A stretch of 56,369 bases of DNA from an uncultured Flavobacteriaceae bacterium (lineage in GTDB: Bacteria; Bacteroidota; Bacteroidia; Flavobacteriales; Flavobacteriaceae), in NCBI GenBank assembly GCA_938011315.1, contig CALLUG010000027.1:1-56369 (forward strand). The letters run 5' to 3'. The notes under the pieces were generated by a model that had not been told where the DNA came from, did not search any database, and worked only from the letters and a program-made list of their open reading frames with translations. Positions 27,678-36,623 of the stretch are shown here, piece by piece; position 1 is the first letter of the stretch; every line of letters starts with the position of its first letter. Position numbers and translations under genes: made by a program.

Positions 27678-28063
27678 TGGAAGTAATTCACAAAATAGGT
27701 CGTAGAAAAACAGCTGTTGCTCGTATATACGTTTCTGAAGGAAAAGGAACTATTACTGTAAACAAGAAAGACGTTAATACATATTTCCCTACAGCAACAC
27801 TACAATACAAAGTAAATCAGCCACTAACATTAACTCAAAACGAAGGTAATTTCGACATCAAAGTCAATGTGTTTGGTGGTGGAGCTAACGGACAAGCAGA
27901 AGCTGTACGCTTAGCAATATCGCGTGCAATGTGTGTGGTAAATGAAGAAAATAGAGCTGTTTTGAAACCAGAAGGTCTCCTAACAAGAGATCCTAGAATG
28001 GTAGAACGTAAAAAATTCGGACAGAAAAAAGCCCGTAAGAAATTTCAGTTCTCTAAACGTTAG
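27677..28063 (+). CDS. rpsI: Ribosomal protein uS9
   Basis: uS9 binds the head of the small subunit, with its C-terminal tail reaching the P-site tRNA. The 128-residue product shows the family start HKIGRRKTAVARIYVSEGKG, the FGGGANGQAEAVRLAISRA block and the conserved C-terminal VERKKFGQKKARKKFQFSKR, ending in the Lys-Arg that contacts tRNA. It shares one base with the end of rplM. A 9-bp hairpin (28073-28105) lies 9 bases after its stop. Confidence 0.97.
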   Translation: MEVIHKIGRRKTAVARIYVSEGKGTITVNKKDVNTYFPTATLQYKVNQPLTLTQNEGNFDIKVNVFGGGANGQAEAVRLAISRAMCVVNEENRAVLKPEGLLTRDPRMVERKKFGQKKARKKFQFSKR

Positions 28064-28072
28064 ATTTCAACA

Positions 28073-28190
28073 TATGATTTGCTATTTGCTCAATCTCAAA
28101 TCATACTTAAATAAAAAATAATTAACACACTTTTTATTAAATAGTGTAAAAACCAGTTATTGTTGTCCATGATATTACAAAATATCAGGA
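28073..28190 (+). promoter_or_regulatory. Hairpins in the rpsI-rpsB gap (candidate leader)
   Basis: Two stems are visible: a perfect 9-bp stem 28073-28081 with 28097-28105 (no U-tract), and 28166-28176 with 28181-28190 (10 pairs, one bulged A, 4-base loop). No good TAnnTTTG promoter was found in the 214-base gap, so rpsB may be read from the rplM promoter with these hairpins in between. A ribosomal-protein-binding leader is possible but not shown. Confidence 0.4.
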
Positions 28191-28277
28191 TTTAGTTTAG
28201 CATCTAAATGTCTAAGGCGAAGTATAAAAACAGACCACTTAAACATTGCTAATTCAACAGAACGTAAACTATACAAA

Positions 28278-29054
28278 ATGGCAAAATTAGAAGTAAAAGA
28301 GTTACTAGACGGAGGTGTACACTTTGGTCACCTTACAAGAAAATGGAATCCAAATATGGCGCCCTATATCTATATGGAGCGTAATGGTATTCATATCATT
28401 AATTTATATAAAACCGTTGCAAAGCTAGACGAAGCCTCTCAAGCATTGAGTAAAATTGCTGCTTCTGGCAGAAAAATATTATTTGTAGCAACAAAAAAAC
28501 AAGCTAAAGATATTGTATCTGATAAGGCAGGTAACGTAAATATGCCTTACATTACAGAAAGATGGCCTGGTGGCATGTTAACCAATTTTGTGACGATTAG
28601 AAAAGCCATAAAGAAAATGGCAACTATAGACAGAATGAAAAAAGATGGCACCTTTATGACGCTTTCTAAAAAAGAACGTTTACAGGTTGACCGACTAAGG
28701 GCAAAGCTAGAAAAAAACTTAGGTTCTATTTCTGATATGACACGCCTTCCTGGAGCACTATTTGTTGTTGATATAAAAAGAGAACACATTGCAATTAAAG
28801 AAGCACAGAAATTAAACATTCCTATTTTTGCAATGGTCGATACTAATTCAGACCCACGACAAGTTGATTATGTTATTCCTGCAAATGATGATGCCTCAAA
28901 ATCTATTGACAAAGTTTTGAGTTATGTTACAAATGCTATTGCAGGTGGCTTAGCCGATAGAAAAGCAGGTAAAGATGCCGCTAAAACTGAAGAAAAAACT
29001 AAAGAAACTGCTGCTCAAACTCCAGTTGCAACAGACACTAAAGAAGAAGAATAA
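28278..29054 (+). CDS. rpsB: Ribosomal protein uS2
   Basis: uS2 binds late to the small subunit and is needed for bS1 docking where bS1 exists. The 258-residue protein has LLDGGVHFGHLTRKWNPNM, ILFVATKKQA, TERWPGGMLTNFVTIRKAI and the LPGALFVVDI/AIVDTNSDP-type block (here FAMVDTNSDP). Its last 30 residues are a Lys/Glu/Thr-rich tail typical of Bacteroidota S2. It is followed by tsf after 100 bases that contain a terminator-like hairpin. Confidence 0.97.
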   Translation: MAKLEVKELLDGGVHFGHLTRKWNPNMAPYIYMERNGIHIINLYKTVAKLDEASQALSKIAASGRKILFVATKKQAKDIVSDKAGNVNMPYITERWPGGMLTNFVTIRKAIKKMATIDRMKKDGTFMTLSKKERLQVDRLRAKLEKNLGSISDMTRLPGALFVVDIKREHIAIKEAQKLNIPIFAMVDTNSDPRQVDYVIPANDDASKSIDKVLSYVTNAIAGGLADRKAGKDAAKTEEKTKETAAQTPVATDTKEEE

Positions 29055-29073
29055 CCAAATTATTACATAGTAT

Positions 29074-29127
29074 ATCAAGTCGTTTGATTTTTTTTCTTAA
29101 AAGAAAGATGTTAAACGACTTTCATTT
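29074..29127 (+). terminator. Terminator/attenuator between rpsB and tsf
   Basis: Outer stem 29074-29082 with 29110-29118 (9 pairs), an inner T-rich/A-rich stem, then TC and six T. It should partially terminate transcription before tsf. Partial termination between rpsB and tsf is also known in E. coli. Confidence 0.7.
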
Positions 29128-29154
29128 TTTAACAAATAGAAATTTATAGACGTT

Positions 29155-30120
29155 ATGACAAAAATTACAGCCGCAGAAGTAAATAAGCTTAGGCAAGCAA
29201 CAGGCGCTGGTATGATGGATTGTAAAAAAGCTTTAGTAGAGGCTGAAGGCGATTTTGACAAGGCCATTGACGTATTGCGTAAAAAAGGTCAAAAAGTAGC
29301 AGAAAAAAGAGCAGACAGAGACTCTTCTGAAGGGGCTGCAGTTTCAAAAATTAATGCAGACAAAACTTCTGGTGTAGCAATAGTACTAGGTTGTGAAACA
29401 GATTTTGTAGGTAAAAATGAAAGTTTTATTGCTCTAGCCAACCAACTTGCAGATATTGCTATAAATTGCAGTACAAAAGAAGATTTTTTAGCTGCAGATT
29501 TTGGCGGAATGACTGTTTCTGAAAAATTAGTAGAACAAACAGGTGTTGTTGGAGAAAAATTAGAAATTAAAGCTTTTGAAAGATTAGATGCTCCTTATAT
29601 AGGCACTTATGTACATATTAATAAAATTGCTGCCCTAGTTGCATTGTCTTCTAAAACAGATAAATCTGATGTACTAGCCAAAGATGTGTCTATGCAAGTT
29701 GCCTCTATGGGCGCTACTACGCTATCGTATAAAGATTTTGACCCAGCATTTATCGCCTCAGAAACTGAAGCTAGAATTGCTGCAATTGAAAAAGATAATA
29801 TAGAACTTGGGCGTTTAGGAAAAACACTAAAAAATGTACCTAAATACATTTCTATGGCACAGTTAACTCCTGAAGTTTTGGCACAAGCGGAAGAAGATGC
29901 TAAAGCCGAACTTAAAGCTGAGGGAAAACCAGAGCAAATTTGGGATAAAATTCTTCCAGGTAAAATGGAGCGATTTATTTCTGACAATACAACTTTAGAT
30001 AAGGAACAATGTTTATTAGACCAAAATTTTATTAAAGACGATAAAATTACTGTTGCTAAGTATGTAGCATCGCATGGTGAGGTTTCTATTTCAGAATTTA
30101 AACGTGTATCACTAGGGTAA
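29155..30120 (+). CDS. tsf: Elongation factor Ts
   Basis: EF-Ts releases GDP from EF-Tu to recycle it for aminoacyl-tRNA binding. The 321-residue protein starts with the UBA-like domain (AAEVNKLRQATGAGMMDCKKALVEAEGD), followed by the signature VLGCETDFVGKN that inserts next to the EF-Tu nucleotide site, then two core domains. It is last in the plus-strand ribosomal block and ends before a strong terminator at 30151-30189. Confidence 0.97.
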   Translation: MTKITAAEVNKLRQATGAGMMDCKKALVEAEGDFDKAIDVLRKKGQKVAEKRADRDSSEGAAVSKINADKTSGVAIVLGCETDFVGKNESFIALANQLADIAINCSTKEDFLAADFGGMTVSEKLVEQTGVVGEKLEIKAFERLDAPYIGTYVHINKIAALVALSSKTDKSDVLAKDVSMQVASMGATTLSYKDFDPAFIASETEARIAAIEKDNIELGRLGKTLKNVPKYISMAQLTPEVLAQAEEDAKAELKAEGKPEQIWDKILPGKMERFISDNTTLDKEQCLLDQNFIKDDKITVAKYVASHGEVSISEFKRVSLG

Positions 30121-30150
30121 CTAACCGTTAGGGTGACTCTAAAAAATCAA

Positions 30151-30189
30151 AAAAAGGTGATTAAAAATTAATTTTTAATCACCTTTTTT
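30151..30189 (+). terminator. Intrinsic terminator of tsf
   Basis: A 13-bp perfect stem (30156-30168 with 30171-30183) flanked by A-run and T-run, so it works on the plus strand for rpsB-tsf and could also act in the other direction. Confidence 0.9.
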
Positions 30190-30285
30190 AGTATAATTAT
30201 TAGCAAATTGAGTTAATACCAAAGATTACTGATGTAGGTCTCAAGAGGCTTACAAACCTCTTTGTAACATTTATGCCATAAAGAT

Positions 30286-30329
30286 ATCAAAAAGAAAACC
30301 TCAACGTGTTAACTAAACAGTTGAGGTTT
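30286..30329 (-). terminator. Terminator of the tRNA-Gly/tRNA-Leu unit
   Basis: A 10-bp perfect stem (30296-30305 with 30320-30329) with a 14-base loop. On the minus strand it is followed by a T-rich run, 8 bases past the end of tRNA-Leu. Confidence 0.8.
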
Positions 30330-30336
30330 CTTTGTG

Positions 30337-30420
30337 TACTGAAGACGGGACTTGAACCCGTACGTCCTAATGGACATTGGATTTTAAGTCCAACGTGTCT
30401 ACCAATTCCACCACTTCAGC
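30337..30420 (-). tRNA. tRNA-Leu (anticodon TAA)
   Basis: The 7-bp acceptor stem pairs GCTGAAG with CTTCAGT (one G-T pair). The D-loop has TTGGTAGACA, the anticodon stem-loop reads GGACTTAAAATCC with anticodon TAA, there is a long variable arm as expected for a type II tRNA, and the T arm is CGGGTTCAAGTCCCG. CCA is not encoded. It is 25 bases downstream of tRNA-Gly. Confidence 0.95.
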
Positions 30421-30445
30421 ATTGGTATGTGTTACAGTTTTGTAG

Positions 30446-30517
30446 AGCGAAAGACGGGATTTGAACCCGCGACCCCCACCTTGGCAAGGTGATGCTCTAC
30501 CCCTGAGCTACTTTCGC
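30446..30517 (-). tRNA. tRNA-Gly (anticodon GCC)
   Basis: The acceptor stem is GCGAAAG with CTTTCGC. D arm TAGCTCAGGGGTAGAGCA, anticodon stem-loop CACCTTGCCAAGGTG with anticodon GCC, and T arm CGGGTTCAAATCCCG are all present. CCA is not encoded. It is transcribed with tRNA-Leu. Confidence 0.96.
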
Positions 30518-30633
30518 AATTAGTAGTTATTTTTAATGAACAAACAACTGTAATCTGTTTCCCTACTTAAAGGAGGTGCAAATTTAAAATATTTATCATA
30601 ATAGCAAAGTGTTTTTATGAAAATAATTTCTTT

Positions 30634-33243
30634 TTAATTTGTTTTCTTTTTTTGAAGCATTCGTTTAATCTCATTAAGCTTCATTAGGGCTTCTACTGGG
30701 GTTAGGGTATTAATATCTGTATGTAAAATTTCGTCTTTAATTTCTTCTAAGAGTGGGTCGTCTAGGTTAAAAAAACTTAGCTGCATGTGATCGTCTTCAG
30801 GTTTCACTTTATTGGTTAACTCTTCGTTGGCATGCGCTTTTTCTAACTGCTTTAGTATTTTATTTGCACGATGTATTACTTGCTGCGGCATTCCGGCAAG
30901 CTTAGCAACGTGTATTCCAAAGCTATGTTCACTACCGCCTTTTATTAACTTTCTTAAAAAAAGTACATTATTTTTTAGTTCTTTTACAGATACGTTATAG
31001 TTTTTAATACGCTCAAAGGTTTCTGTCATTTCGTTAAGTTCGTGATAGTGCGTAGCAAATAATGTTTTTGCTTTTGCTGGATGTTCATGCAAGTATTCGC
31101 TAATTGCCCAGGCTATAGAAATGCCGTCATAGGTGCTTGTACCACGACCAATCTCGTCTAGCAGTATCAGGCTGCGCTCAGATACATTGTTAAGTATCGA
31201 TGCTGTTTCGTTCATTTCTACCATAAAGGTAGACTCTCCCATAGAAATATTATCACTAGCACCTACACGTGTAAAAATTTTGTCTACTACGCCTATTTTA
31301 GCCTTTTTGGCAGGAACAAAACTTCCTATTTGAGCTAAAAGCACAATTAAAGCAGTTTGCCTTAAAATAGCAGATTTACCAGACATATTGGGACCGGTAA
31401 TCATAATAATTTGTTGCGTTTTACGATCTAAAAAGACATCGTTTGGGATGTAGGCTTCTCCTAGCGGCAATTGCTTTTCTATAACAGGATGACGACCTTC
31501 ACTAATATCTAAGTCGTAAGAGTTATCTACAATAGGTAAGGTGTAATGATTTTCTTTGGCTAATTGTGTAAAACCACACAAACAATCTAACTGCCCTACC
31601 AAATGCGCGTTTTGTTGTACGGGTTTTATGTATTGTGCCATCCATATTACTAGTTCTTCAAATAATTGTTGTTCTATTGCTAAAATACGTTCTTCTGCAC
31701 CCAAAATTTTAGCTTCATATTCTTTTAATTCTTCTGTAATATAACGCTCTGCATTAACTAAGGTTTGCTTGCGTATCCACTCTTGTGGTACTTTGTCGCG
31801 ATGCGTATTTCTCACTTCTATATAGTACCCAAACACATTATTGGATGCTATTTTTAGAGATGAAATTCCTGTACGTTCACTTTCACGCTCTAGCATACTA
31901 TCAAGATAATCTTTTCCGGAAAATGCTAATGCTCGTAATTCTTTTAATTCTGAAGAAAACTCAGAGGATATACTCCCTCCTTTTAAGATGTTTACGGGAG
32001 CTGTTTCATTTAGAGTTTCTTTTATTTTTTGTCGTAAAATTTCACAGTCCTGTATGGTGTCTCCAATAACTTTTAAAGCATCATTAGCACAGTTTGCAGC
32101 CAAGTGTTTTATAGGCACAATAGCTTCCAAAGCATTTTTTAGTTGTACAATTTCTCTTGGCGATATTCTTGTGGTGGCAACTTTTGAAATTAAGCGTTCT
32201 ATATCGCCTATTTTTTTTATTTGTTGCTGAATTTTGGTTAGGGTTTCGGGGTTATCCAGTAAGTATTGTACTACTTGGTGGCGACTTTTTATGTTTTCAA
32301 TATGCTTTAGTGGTAAGGCCAACCAACGCTTTAATAAGCGCCCACCCATAGGAGAAATTGTTTTGTCAATAACATTTATAAGCGTTACTGCATTCGTGTT
32401 TGTAGATTGGTATAGCTCTAAATTACGAATTGTAAATCGATCCATCCACACATAACTATCTTCTGCAATACGAGTAATTGCTGTAATATGTTTTAACTTA
32501 CGGTGCTGTGTTTCTGCTAAGTAATGTAAAATAGAGCCAGAGGCAATAATGCCATCATGCAAGTCTGAAACCCCAAAACCTTTAAGCGATTTTGTCTCAA
32601 AATGATTGCGTAGAGTTTCGTTGGCAAAATCTTCTTGATAAACCCAATCTTCTAAATAAAATGAATGAAAGTCCTTACCAAAATCTTTAATAAATTCGGT
32701 TCGCTTTTGCTTGGCAACTAAAACCTCGCTAGGATTAAAGTTTTGCAATAACTTATCAATATAATCTTGATTGCCTTGTGAGGTTAAAAACTCTCCTGTG
32801 GAAATGTCTAAAAAAGAAATCCCAATATGTTTCCCAAAATGTATAGAGGCTAAAAAATTATTAGTTTTAGAATGTAGCACCTCATCGTTTAAGGCAACTC
32901 CGGGGGTTACCAACTCTGTTACTCCACGCTTTACTATAGTTTTTGTTTGTTTAGGATCTTCCAATTGGTCACAAATAGCGACACGCTCGCCTGCCTTTAC
33001 TAATTTTGGCAAATATGTGTTTATAGAGTGGTGCGGAAATCCTGCTAACTCTGTTTCTGTTTCGCTACCAGCACCACGTTTGGTTAAGATAATGTCTAAA
33101 ATTTTTGAGGCTTTTATGGCGTCATTACCAAAAGTTTCGTAAAAATCTCCTACTCTAAACAGCAATAAAGCATCAGGATATTTTGCTTTTATTGTGTTGT
33201 ATTGCTGCATTAAGGGCGTTACCTTTTTTGTTTTTTTAGCCAA
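30634..33243 (-). CDS. mutS: DNA mismatch repair protein MutS
   Basis: MutS recognises mismatches and small loops and recruits MutL. The 869-residue product is full length. The mismatch-binding motif [16 protein letters not shown] holds the Phe-x-Glu wedge (FYE). Connector, lever and clamp follow, and the ATPase has Walker [12 protein letters not shown] and the signature [16 protein letters not shown]-terminal tail for dimerisation ends the protein. The start is TTG at 33243, giving [15 protein letters not shown], the usual flavobacterial N-terminus. It is divergent from the trmH-type gene. Confidence 0.96.
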   Translation of the reverse strand: MAKKTKKVTPLMQQYNTIKAKYPDALLLFRVGDFYETFGNDAIKASKILDIILTKRGAGSETETELAGFPHHSINTYLPKLVKAGERVAICDQLEDPKQTKTIVKRGVTELVTPGVALNDEVLHSKTNNFLASIHFGKHIGISFLDISTGEFLTSQGNQDYIDKLLQNFNPSEVLVAKQKRTEFIKDFGKDFHSFYLEDWVYQEDFANETLRNHFETKSLKGFGVSDLHDGIIASGSILHYLAETQHRKLKHITAITRIAEDSYVWMDRFTIRNLELYQSTNTNAVTLINVIDKTISPMGGRLLKRWLALPLKHIENIKSRHQVVQYLLDNPETLTKIQQQIKKIGDIERLISKVATTRISPREIVQLKNALEAIVPIKHLAANCANDALKVIGDTIQDCEILRQKIKETLNETAPVNILKGGSISSEFSSELKELRALAFSGKDYLDSMLERESERTGISSLKIASNNVFGYYIEVRNTHRDKVPQEWIRKQTLVNAERYITEELKEYEAKILGAEERILAIEQQLFEELVIWMAQYIKPVQQNAHLVGQLDCLCGFTQLAKENHYTLPIVDNSYDLDISEGRHPVIEKQLPLGEAYIPNDVFLDRKTQQIIMITGPNMSGKSAILRQTALIVLLAQIGSFVPAKKAKIGVVDKIFTRVGASDNISMGESTFMVEMNETASILNNVSERSLILLDEIGRGTSTYDGISIAWAISEYLHEHPAKAKTLFATHYHELNEMTETFERIKNYNVSVKELKNNVLFLRKLIKGGSEHSFGIHVAKLAGMPQQVIHRANKILKQLEKAHANEELTNKVKPEDDHMQLSFFNLDDPLLEEIKDEILHTDINTLTPVEALMKLNEIKRMLQKKKTN

Positions 33244-33454
33244 TTAACAAATGGTTTTTGTGTTATTTTTGCAATTAATTTATGGACATCGTAAGACTGC
33301 TAATGTAATTAATATTTAATTTTTTATAATATATTAATTCACATAAGTTATCTACAATTACTGGCAACCTGTTAACACAATACATTATGTTTTGTTATAA
33401 ACAATAAAAAAACTATAAGAGTTTTATAATGAAAAACTGTAACTAAAGTTTATT

Positions 33455-33985
33455 ATGAGAAAATTAAAAAATAATGAATTAAAGCGTTTAAGTGTTGAAG
33501 AATTTAAAACTACGGCAAAAACACCTTTAATAATTATTTTAGATAATATTAGGAGCTTAAACAATATCGGATCTGTTTTTAGAACTTGTGATGCGTTTTT
33601 AATTAAAAAAATTTACCTCTGCGGCATTACCGCCCAACCACCACACAAAGACATTCACAAAACAGCTTTAGGAAGCACAGACACTGTATGCTGGGAATAT
33701 GCTAAAGACACTTTAAATCTTATTACAAAACTAAAACGATTAGACATACAAATACTTAGTATAGAACAAGCAGAAAACACCACAATGCTGAATCAATTTA
33801 CACCAAAAAAAGAAACAACATACGCTTTAGTTTTTGGTAACGAAGTAAAAGGGGTTAGCCAAGAGGTTGTAACTCTTAGCGATGCCGTTATTGAAATCCC
33901 TCAATTTGGCACCAAACACTCGTTAAATATTTCGGTAAGTGCAGGAGTTGTTATTTGGGATTTATTTTCTAAACTAAATCCTTAA
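33455..33985 (+). CDS. TrmH/SpoU-family RNA methyltransferase
   Basis: The 176-residue protein is a compact SPOUT methyltransferase with the three conserved blocks: LDNIRSLNNIGSVFRTCDAF (motif 1, catalytic Arg), TYALVFGNEVKGVSQEV (motif 2) and IPQFGTKHSLNISVSAGVV (motif 3, the knot). It should 2'-O-methylate ribose in tRNA or rRNA using SAM. The short length fits the TrmH/TrmL type, but the target position cannot be read from sequence. A methyltransferase gene follows after 15 bases. Confidence 0.9.
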   Translation: MRKLKNNELKRLSVEEFKTTAKTPLIIILDNIRSLNNIGSVFRTCDAFLIKKIYLCGITAQPPHKDIHKTALGSTDTVCWEYAKDTLNLITKLKRLDIQILSIEQAENTTMLNQFTPKKETTYALVFGNEVKGVSQEVVTLSDAVIEIPQFGTKHSLNISVSAGVVIWDLFSKLNP

Positions 33986-34000
33986 GCTATTTAGGAAACA

Positions 34001-34657
34001 ATGACAAAGACACAGAAATCTCCTTGGCCTACCCAACGTGTTATGCAACAGATATACGACAAGCATCTTTGGGGTGGTGACCGTTTCGATTTTTATTCTG
34101 GCTATGGATCGCATCAAACAGAAATTATAAGACCCTACCTAATTGCTGTTAGCAGTTTTTTGAAATCTCACAAAACTCCTTTAGCTATTTGCGATTTGGG
34201 TTGTGGCGATTTTAACATAGGAAAACACCTGTACAAACACAGCAAAACATACAATGCAATAGACATTGTAGCCTCACTTATAGCAAGAAACCAACTGTTA
34301 TTTAAAGCCCCTAATTTAAGTTTTAGCTGTATGGATATTTCAATAGCTGAATTGCCAAATGCAGATGCCGTTATTTTAAGACAGGTTTTACAACATTTGT
34401 CAAACATCGAGATTAAAAAAATTGTACACAAACTAAGTCAATACAAATACATCATTTTAACGGAGCATTTGCCTTTAGGCAACTTTGTTTCAAATATCGA
34501 CATCATTTCTGGTCAAGGCATTCGACTAAGGCACAATAGTGGAGTGGATATTACAGAAGCACCGTTTGGACTAAACCCTAGTAAAGCTATAATTCTAAAT
34601 GAAATTATTTTACCTAACCGCAAAGGGAACATAAGGACAAATCTATATACAACTTAA
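34001..34657 (+). CDS. Class I SAM-dependent methyltransferase
   Basis: The 218-residue protein has motif I AICDLGCGDFNIG for SAM binding, an acidic post-motif residue in AIDIVAS, and motif IV-like ADAVILRQVLQHLSN. The N-terminal part (WPTQRVMQQIYDKHLWGGDRFDFYSGYGSHQ) resembles small-molecule or lipid methyltransferases, but I do not recognise the substrate. It follows the RNA methyltransferase by 15 bases and ends 6 bases before the convergent folK fusion gene. Confidence 0.82.
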   Translation: MTKTQKSPWPTQRVMQQIYDKHLWGGDRFDFYSGYGSHQTEIIRPYLIAVSSFLKSHKTPLAICDLGCGDFNIGKHLYKHSKTYNAIDIVASLIARNQLLFKAPNLSFSCMDISIAELPNADAVILRQVLQHLSNIEIKKIVHKLSQYKYIILTEHLPLGNFVSNIDIISGQGIRLRHNSGVDITEAPFGLNPSKAIILNEIILPNRKGNIRTNLYTT

Positions 34658-34663
34658 TGCTAC

Positions 34664-35794
34664 CTAACAACCTATTGCCTCAAGTATAGATAAGTAATCT
34701 GCTCTGCTAGCTATGAAATCTTTGTTAGATATGTCGATAATTTTTATATTAAAATCGGGTTGAGTTTTTAAAAACTCTAGATATCCAGAGTTAATTCGGT
34801 CTAGGTAACTATCTTCAATTTGCTGTTCATAATCACGACCACGCTTTTTTATATTATTTTGCAATCGCTCCGTGCTTTGATACAGATAAATGTATAAATC
34901 GGGTTTAGATATATTTTGGTGCATTAGGTAAAATAATTGTCGGTAGAGTTTAAACTCATCTTGATCTAAAGTAATTTTAGAAAAAATTAAAGACTTAAAA
35001 ACATCATAATCGCTAACCACAAAATCTTTAAACAAATCTAACTGGGATAAATCGTTTGTTATTTGTTTGTAACGGTCTACCAAAAAAGACATCTCTAATG
35101 CAAAAGCAAAGCGCTTAGAATCTTTATAAAATTTTGGCAAAAAAGGGTTGTCAACAAAGCGTTCGGCCATTAGTTTTGCATTAAAATCTCTAGCGATTTT
35201 AGTGGCTAAACTCGTTTTTCCGGCACCTATATTTCCTTCAATAGCGATATAACGGTATTTAGAAAATTCGTAATTTTTTATCGGATTTTTCAACCAAATA
35301 TTAATTGGGTTAACCAAACTAGTGTCGTCACAATGTTTAAGTAATGTTGCTATAGTGCTATTGTACTGAGGATGATTCATTTCGGAAGCAATATCGCACA
35401 AGGGCTGCAATACAAACTTTCGTTTACCCATTTCTGGGTGTGGCACTTGCAATACTTGGCTGGATATTATAAGGTCGTCAATTAAAATAATATCTAGATC
35501 TATAGTTCTTGCACTATATTCTTTTGTGTTATAGTCTCTAATGCGTCCCAAAGAAACTTCTATAGCCAGTAGTTGTTCTAAAATTTCGCTAGGCGCTAAG
35601 CTGCTTTCTACACAAAGACAAGCATTTAAAAAATCGTCGCTATCAAAACCAAAGGCTGGCGAATTATAAACTTTAGAGATGCTAGTAATGACTCCAATTC
35701 GTAAATAAATGGCATCAATAGCCGATTGAATATTTTTAAATTTATCTCCTTTGTTACTTCCTAAAGAAATATAAGCTTTATGTGGTATGTTCAT
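34664..35794 (-). CDS. FolK (HPPK) - deoxynucleoside kinase fusion
   Basis: Residues 1-160 are 6-hydroxymethyl-7,8-dihydropterin pyrophosphokinase: SLGSNKGD at the start, then the signature RTIDLDIILIDD (96-107) and VPHPEMGKRKFVLQPL. Residues about 178-376 are a deoxynucleoside kinase: P-loop EGNIGAGKTS (186-195), the substrate segment AERFVDNPFLPKFY, and the lid-like RLQNNIKKRGRDYEQ. The first domain makes the folate precursor; the second phosphorylates deoxynucleosides, probably purine ones. Such a fusion is known in Bacteroidota. folP, the next folate enzyme, lies 1.7 kb away on the same strand. Confidence 0.93.
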   Translation of the reverse strand: MNIPHKAYISLGSNKGDKFKNIQSAIDAIYLRIGVITSISKVYNSPAFGFDSDDFLNACLCVESSLAPSEILEQLLAIEVSLGRIRDYNTKEYSARTIDLDIILIDDLIISSQVLQVPHPEMGKRKFVLQPLCDIASEMNHPQYNSTIATLLKHCDDTSLVNPINIWLKNPIKNYEFSKYRYIAIEGNIGAGKTSLATKIARDFNAKLMAERFVDNPFLPKFYKDSKRFAFALEMSFLVDRYKQITNDLSQLDLFKDFVVSDYDVFKSLIFSKITLDQDEFKLYRQLFYLMHQNISKPDLYIYLYQSTERLQNNIKKRGRDYEQQIEDSYLDRINSGYLEFLKTQPDFNIKIIDISNKDFIASRADYLSILEAIGC

Positions 35795-35989
35795 AATTTG
35801 TTCAAACTAAACAAAAGCAGATAAAATTATCGTCTAATATAAAGGGGTATTACAATTTGACTCCATTAAATTTTGTAGTGACTATATTTAGTTTTAAACT
35901 CTATGACAAAAGCTCAACATTTACTACAAGCAATGTATTTATTGTTGTTTTTGGAGCTTGCAAGGTGTTTTTTTTAGAGGTAATTATTT

Positions 35990-36475
35990 TTAACTCTTTT
36001 TCTTTTTCTTCTTCTTTTTGTCTCCAACAAACACATCGTTATCCCAAACGCCTTTTTGTACTAAGTTATCGTCTTTGTCATAAACTTTTCCTTTTCCTTG
36101 TTTTTTGTTGTTTTTCCATTTCCCATCATATCGTGTTCCGTCTAAGTAGTACATCGTACCCCAACCATGGCGCATATTATTTTTAAAAGAGCCTGCGTAA
36201 CGCTGTCCGTCTTTCCATGTGTACGTTCCTTTTCCTGAAATAATATAGCCCACTAAAGTCCCAGAATATTTAGACTGGTCAAACCAAACAATATTTCCTT
36301 GTGTAAGGGAACGGTTTAATATTTCTACGTCAAAAGTTGCACCTTGATCTACAAATTTGTGCCAGCCATCAGGGTAGTTAGCAGCGGATCCTGGCGGAAT
36401 GCGATTTAGAGTTTGTGCCGTAGCAAAAAATCCAAAAACGCTTATAAATAATGCAGAGAGTATATGTTTTTTCAT
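35990..36475 (-). CDS. Exported MORN-repeat protein
   Basis: The start is set at ATG 36475 (161 residues) so that the product begins with a signal peptide, KKHILSALFISVFGFFATAQ; a start at 36502 would add nine residues. The mature part has three MORN-type repeats of about 22 residues: GYIISGKGTYTWKDG, RYAGSFKNNMRHGWGTMYYL and RYDGKWKNNKKQGKGKVYDK. The last residues are a run of lysines. MORN repeats form elongated beta-hairpin rods that often bind lipids or partners. Its role in the periplasm or at the surface is unknown. Downstream is a 195-base gap before folK. Confidence 0.85.
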   Translation of the reverse strand: MKKHILSALFISVFGFFATAQTLNRIPPGSAANYPDGWHKFVDQGATFDVEILNRSLTQGNIVWFDQSKYSGTLVGYIISGKGTYTWKDGQRYAGSFKNNMRHGWGTMYYLDGTRYDGKWKNNKKQGKGKVYDKDDNLVQKGVWDNDVFVGDKKKKKKKKS

Positions 36476-36623
36476 CTTAAAAAAAATTTTGTTAGTTATC
36501 ATTTCAAAATTTGTCGTTAGCTTATCATTGTACTTACAACGGCTATGATATTGTATATTTGCAAGAAAATATGTGTACGCATATTATTTGATTTTAAAGC
36601 ATATTACCAACTCATGTCCTTTT

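Noticed and set aside
30243-30262. Additional terminator hairpin (AAGAGG...CCTCTT)
   Set aside because: Only six pairs with an 8-base loop and no proper U-tract on either strand; the stronger hairpin at 30296 explains termination.
31785-32455. Overlapping plus-strand open frames of 60-95 residues
   Set aside because: All lie inside mutS in antisense, with odd composition and no start context.
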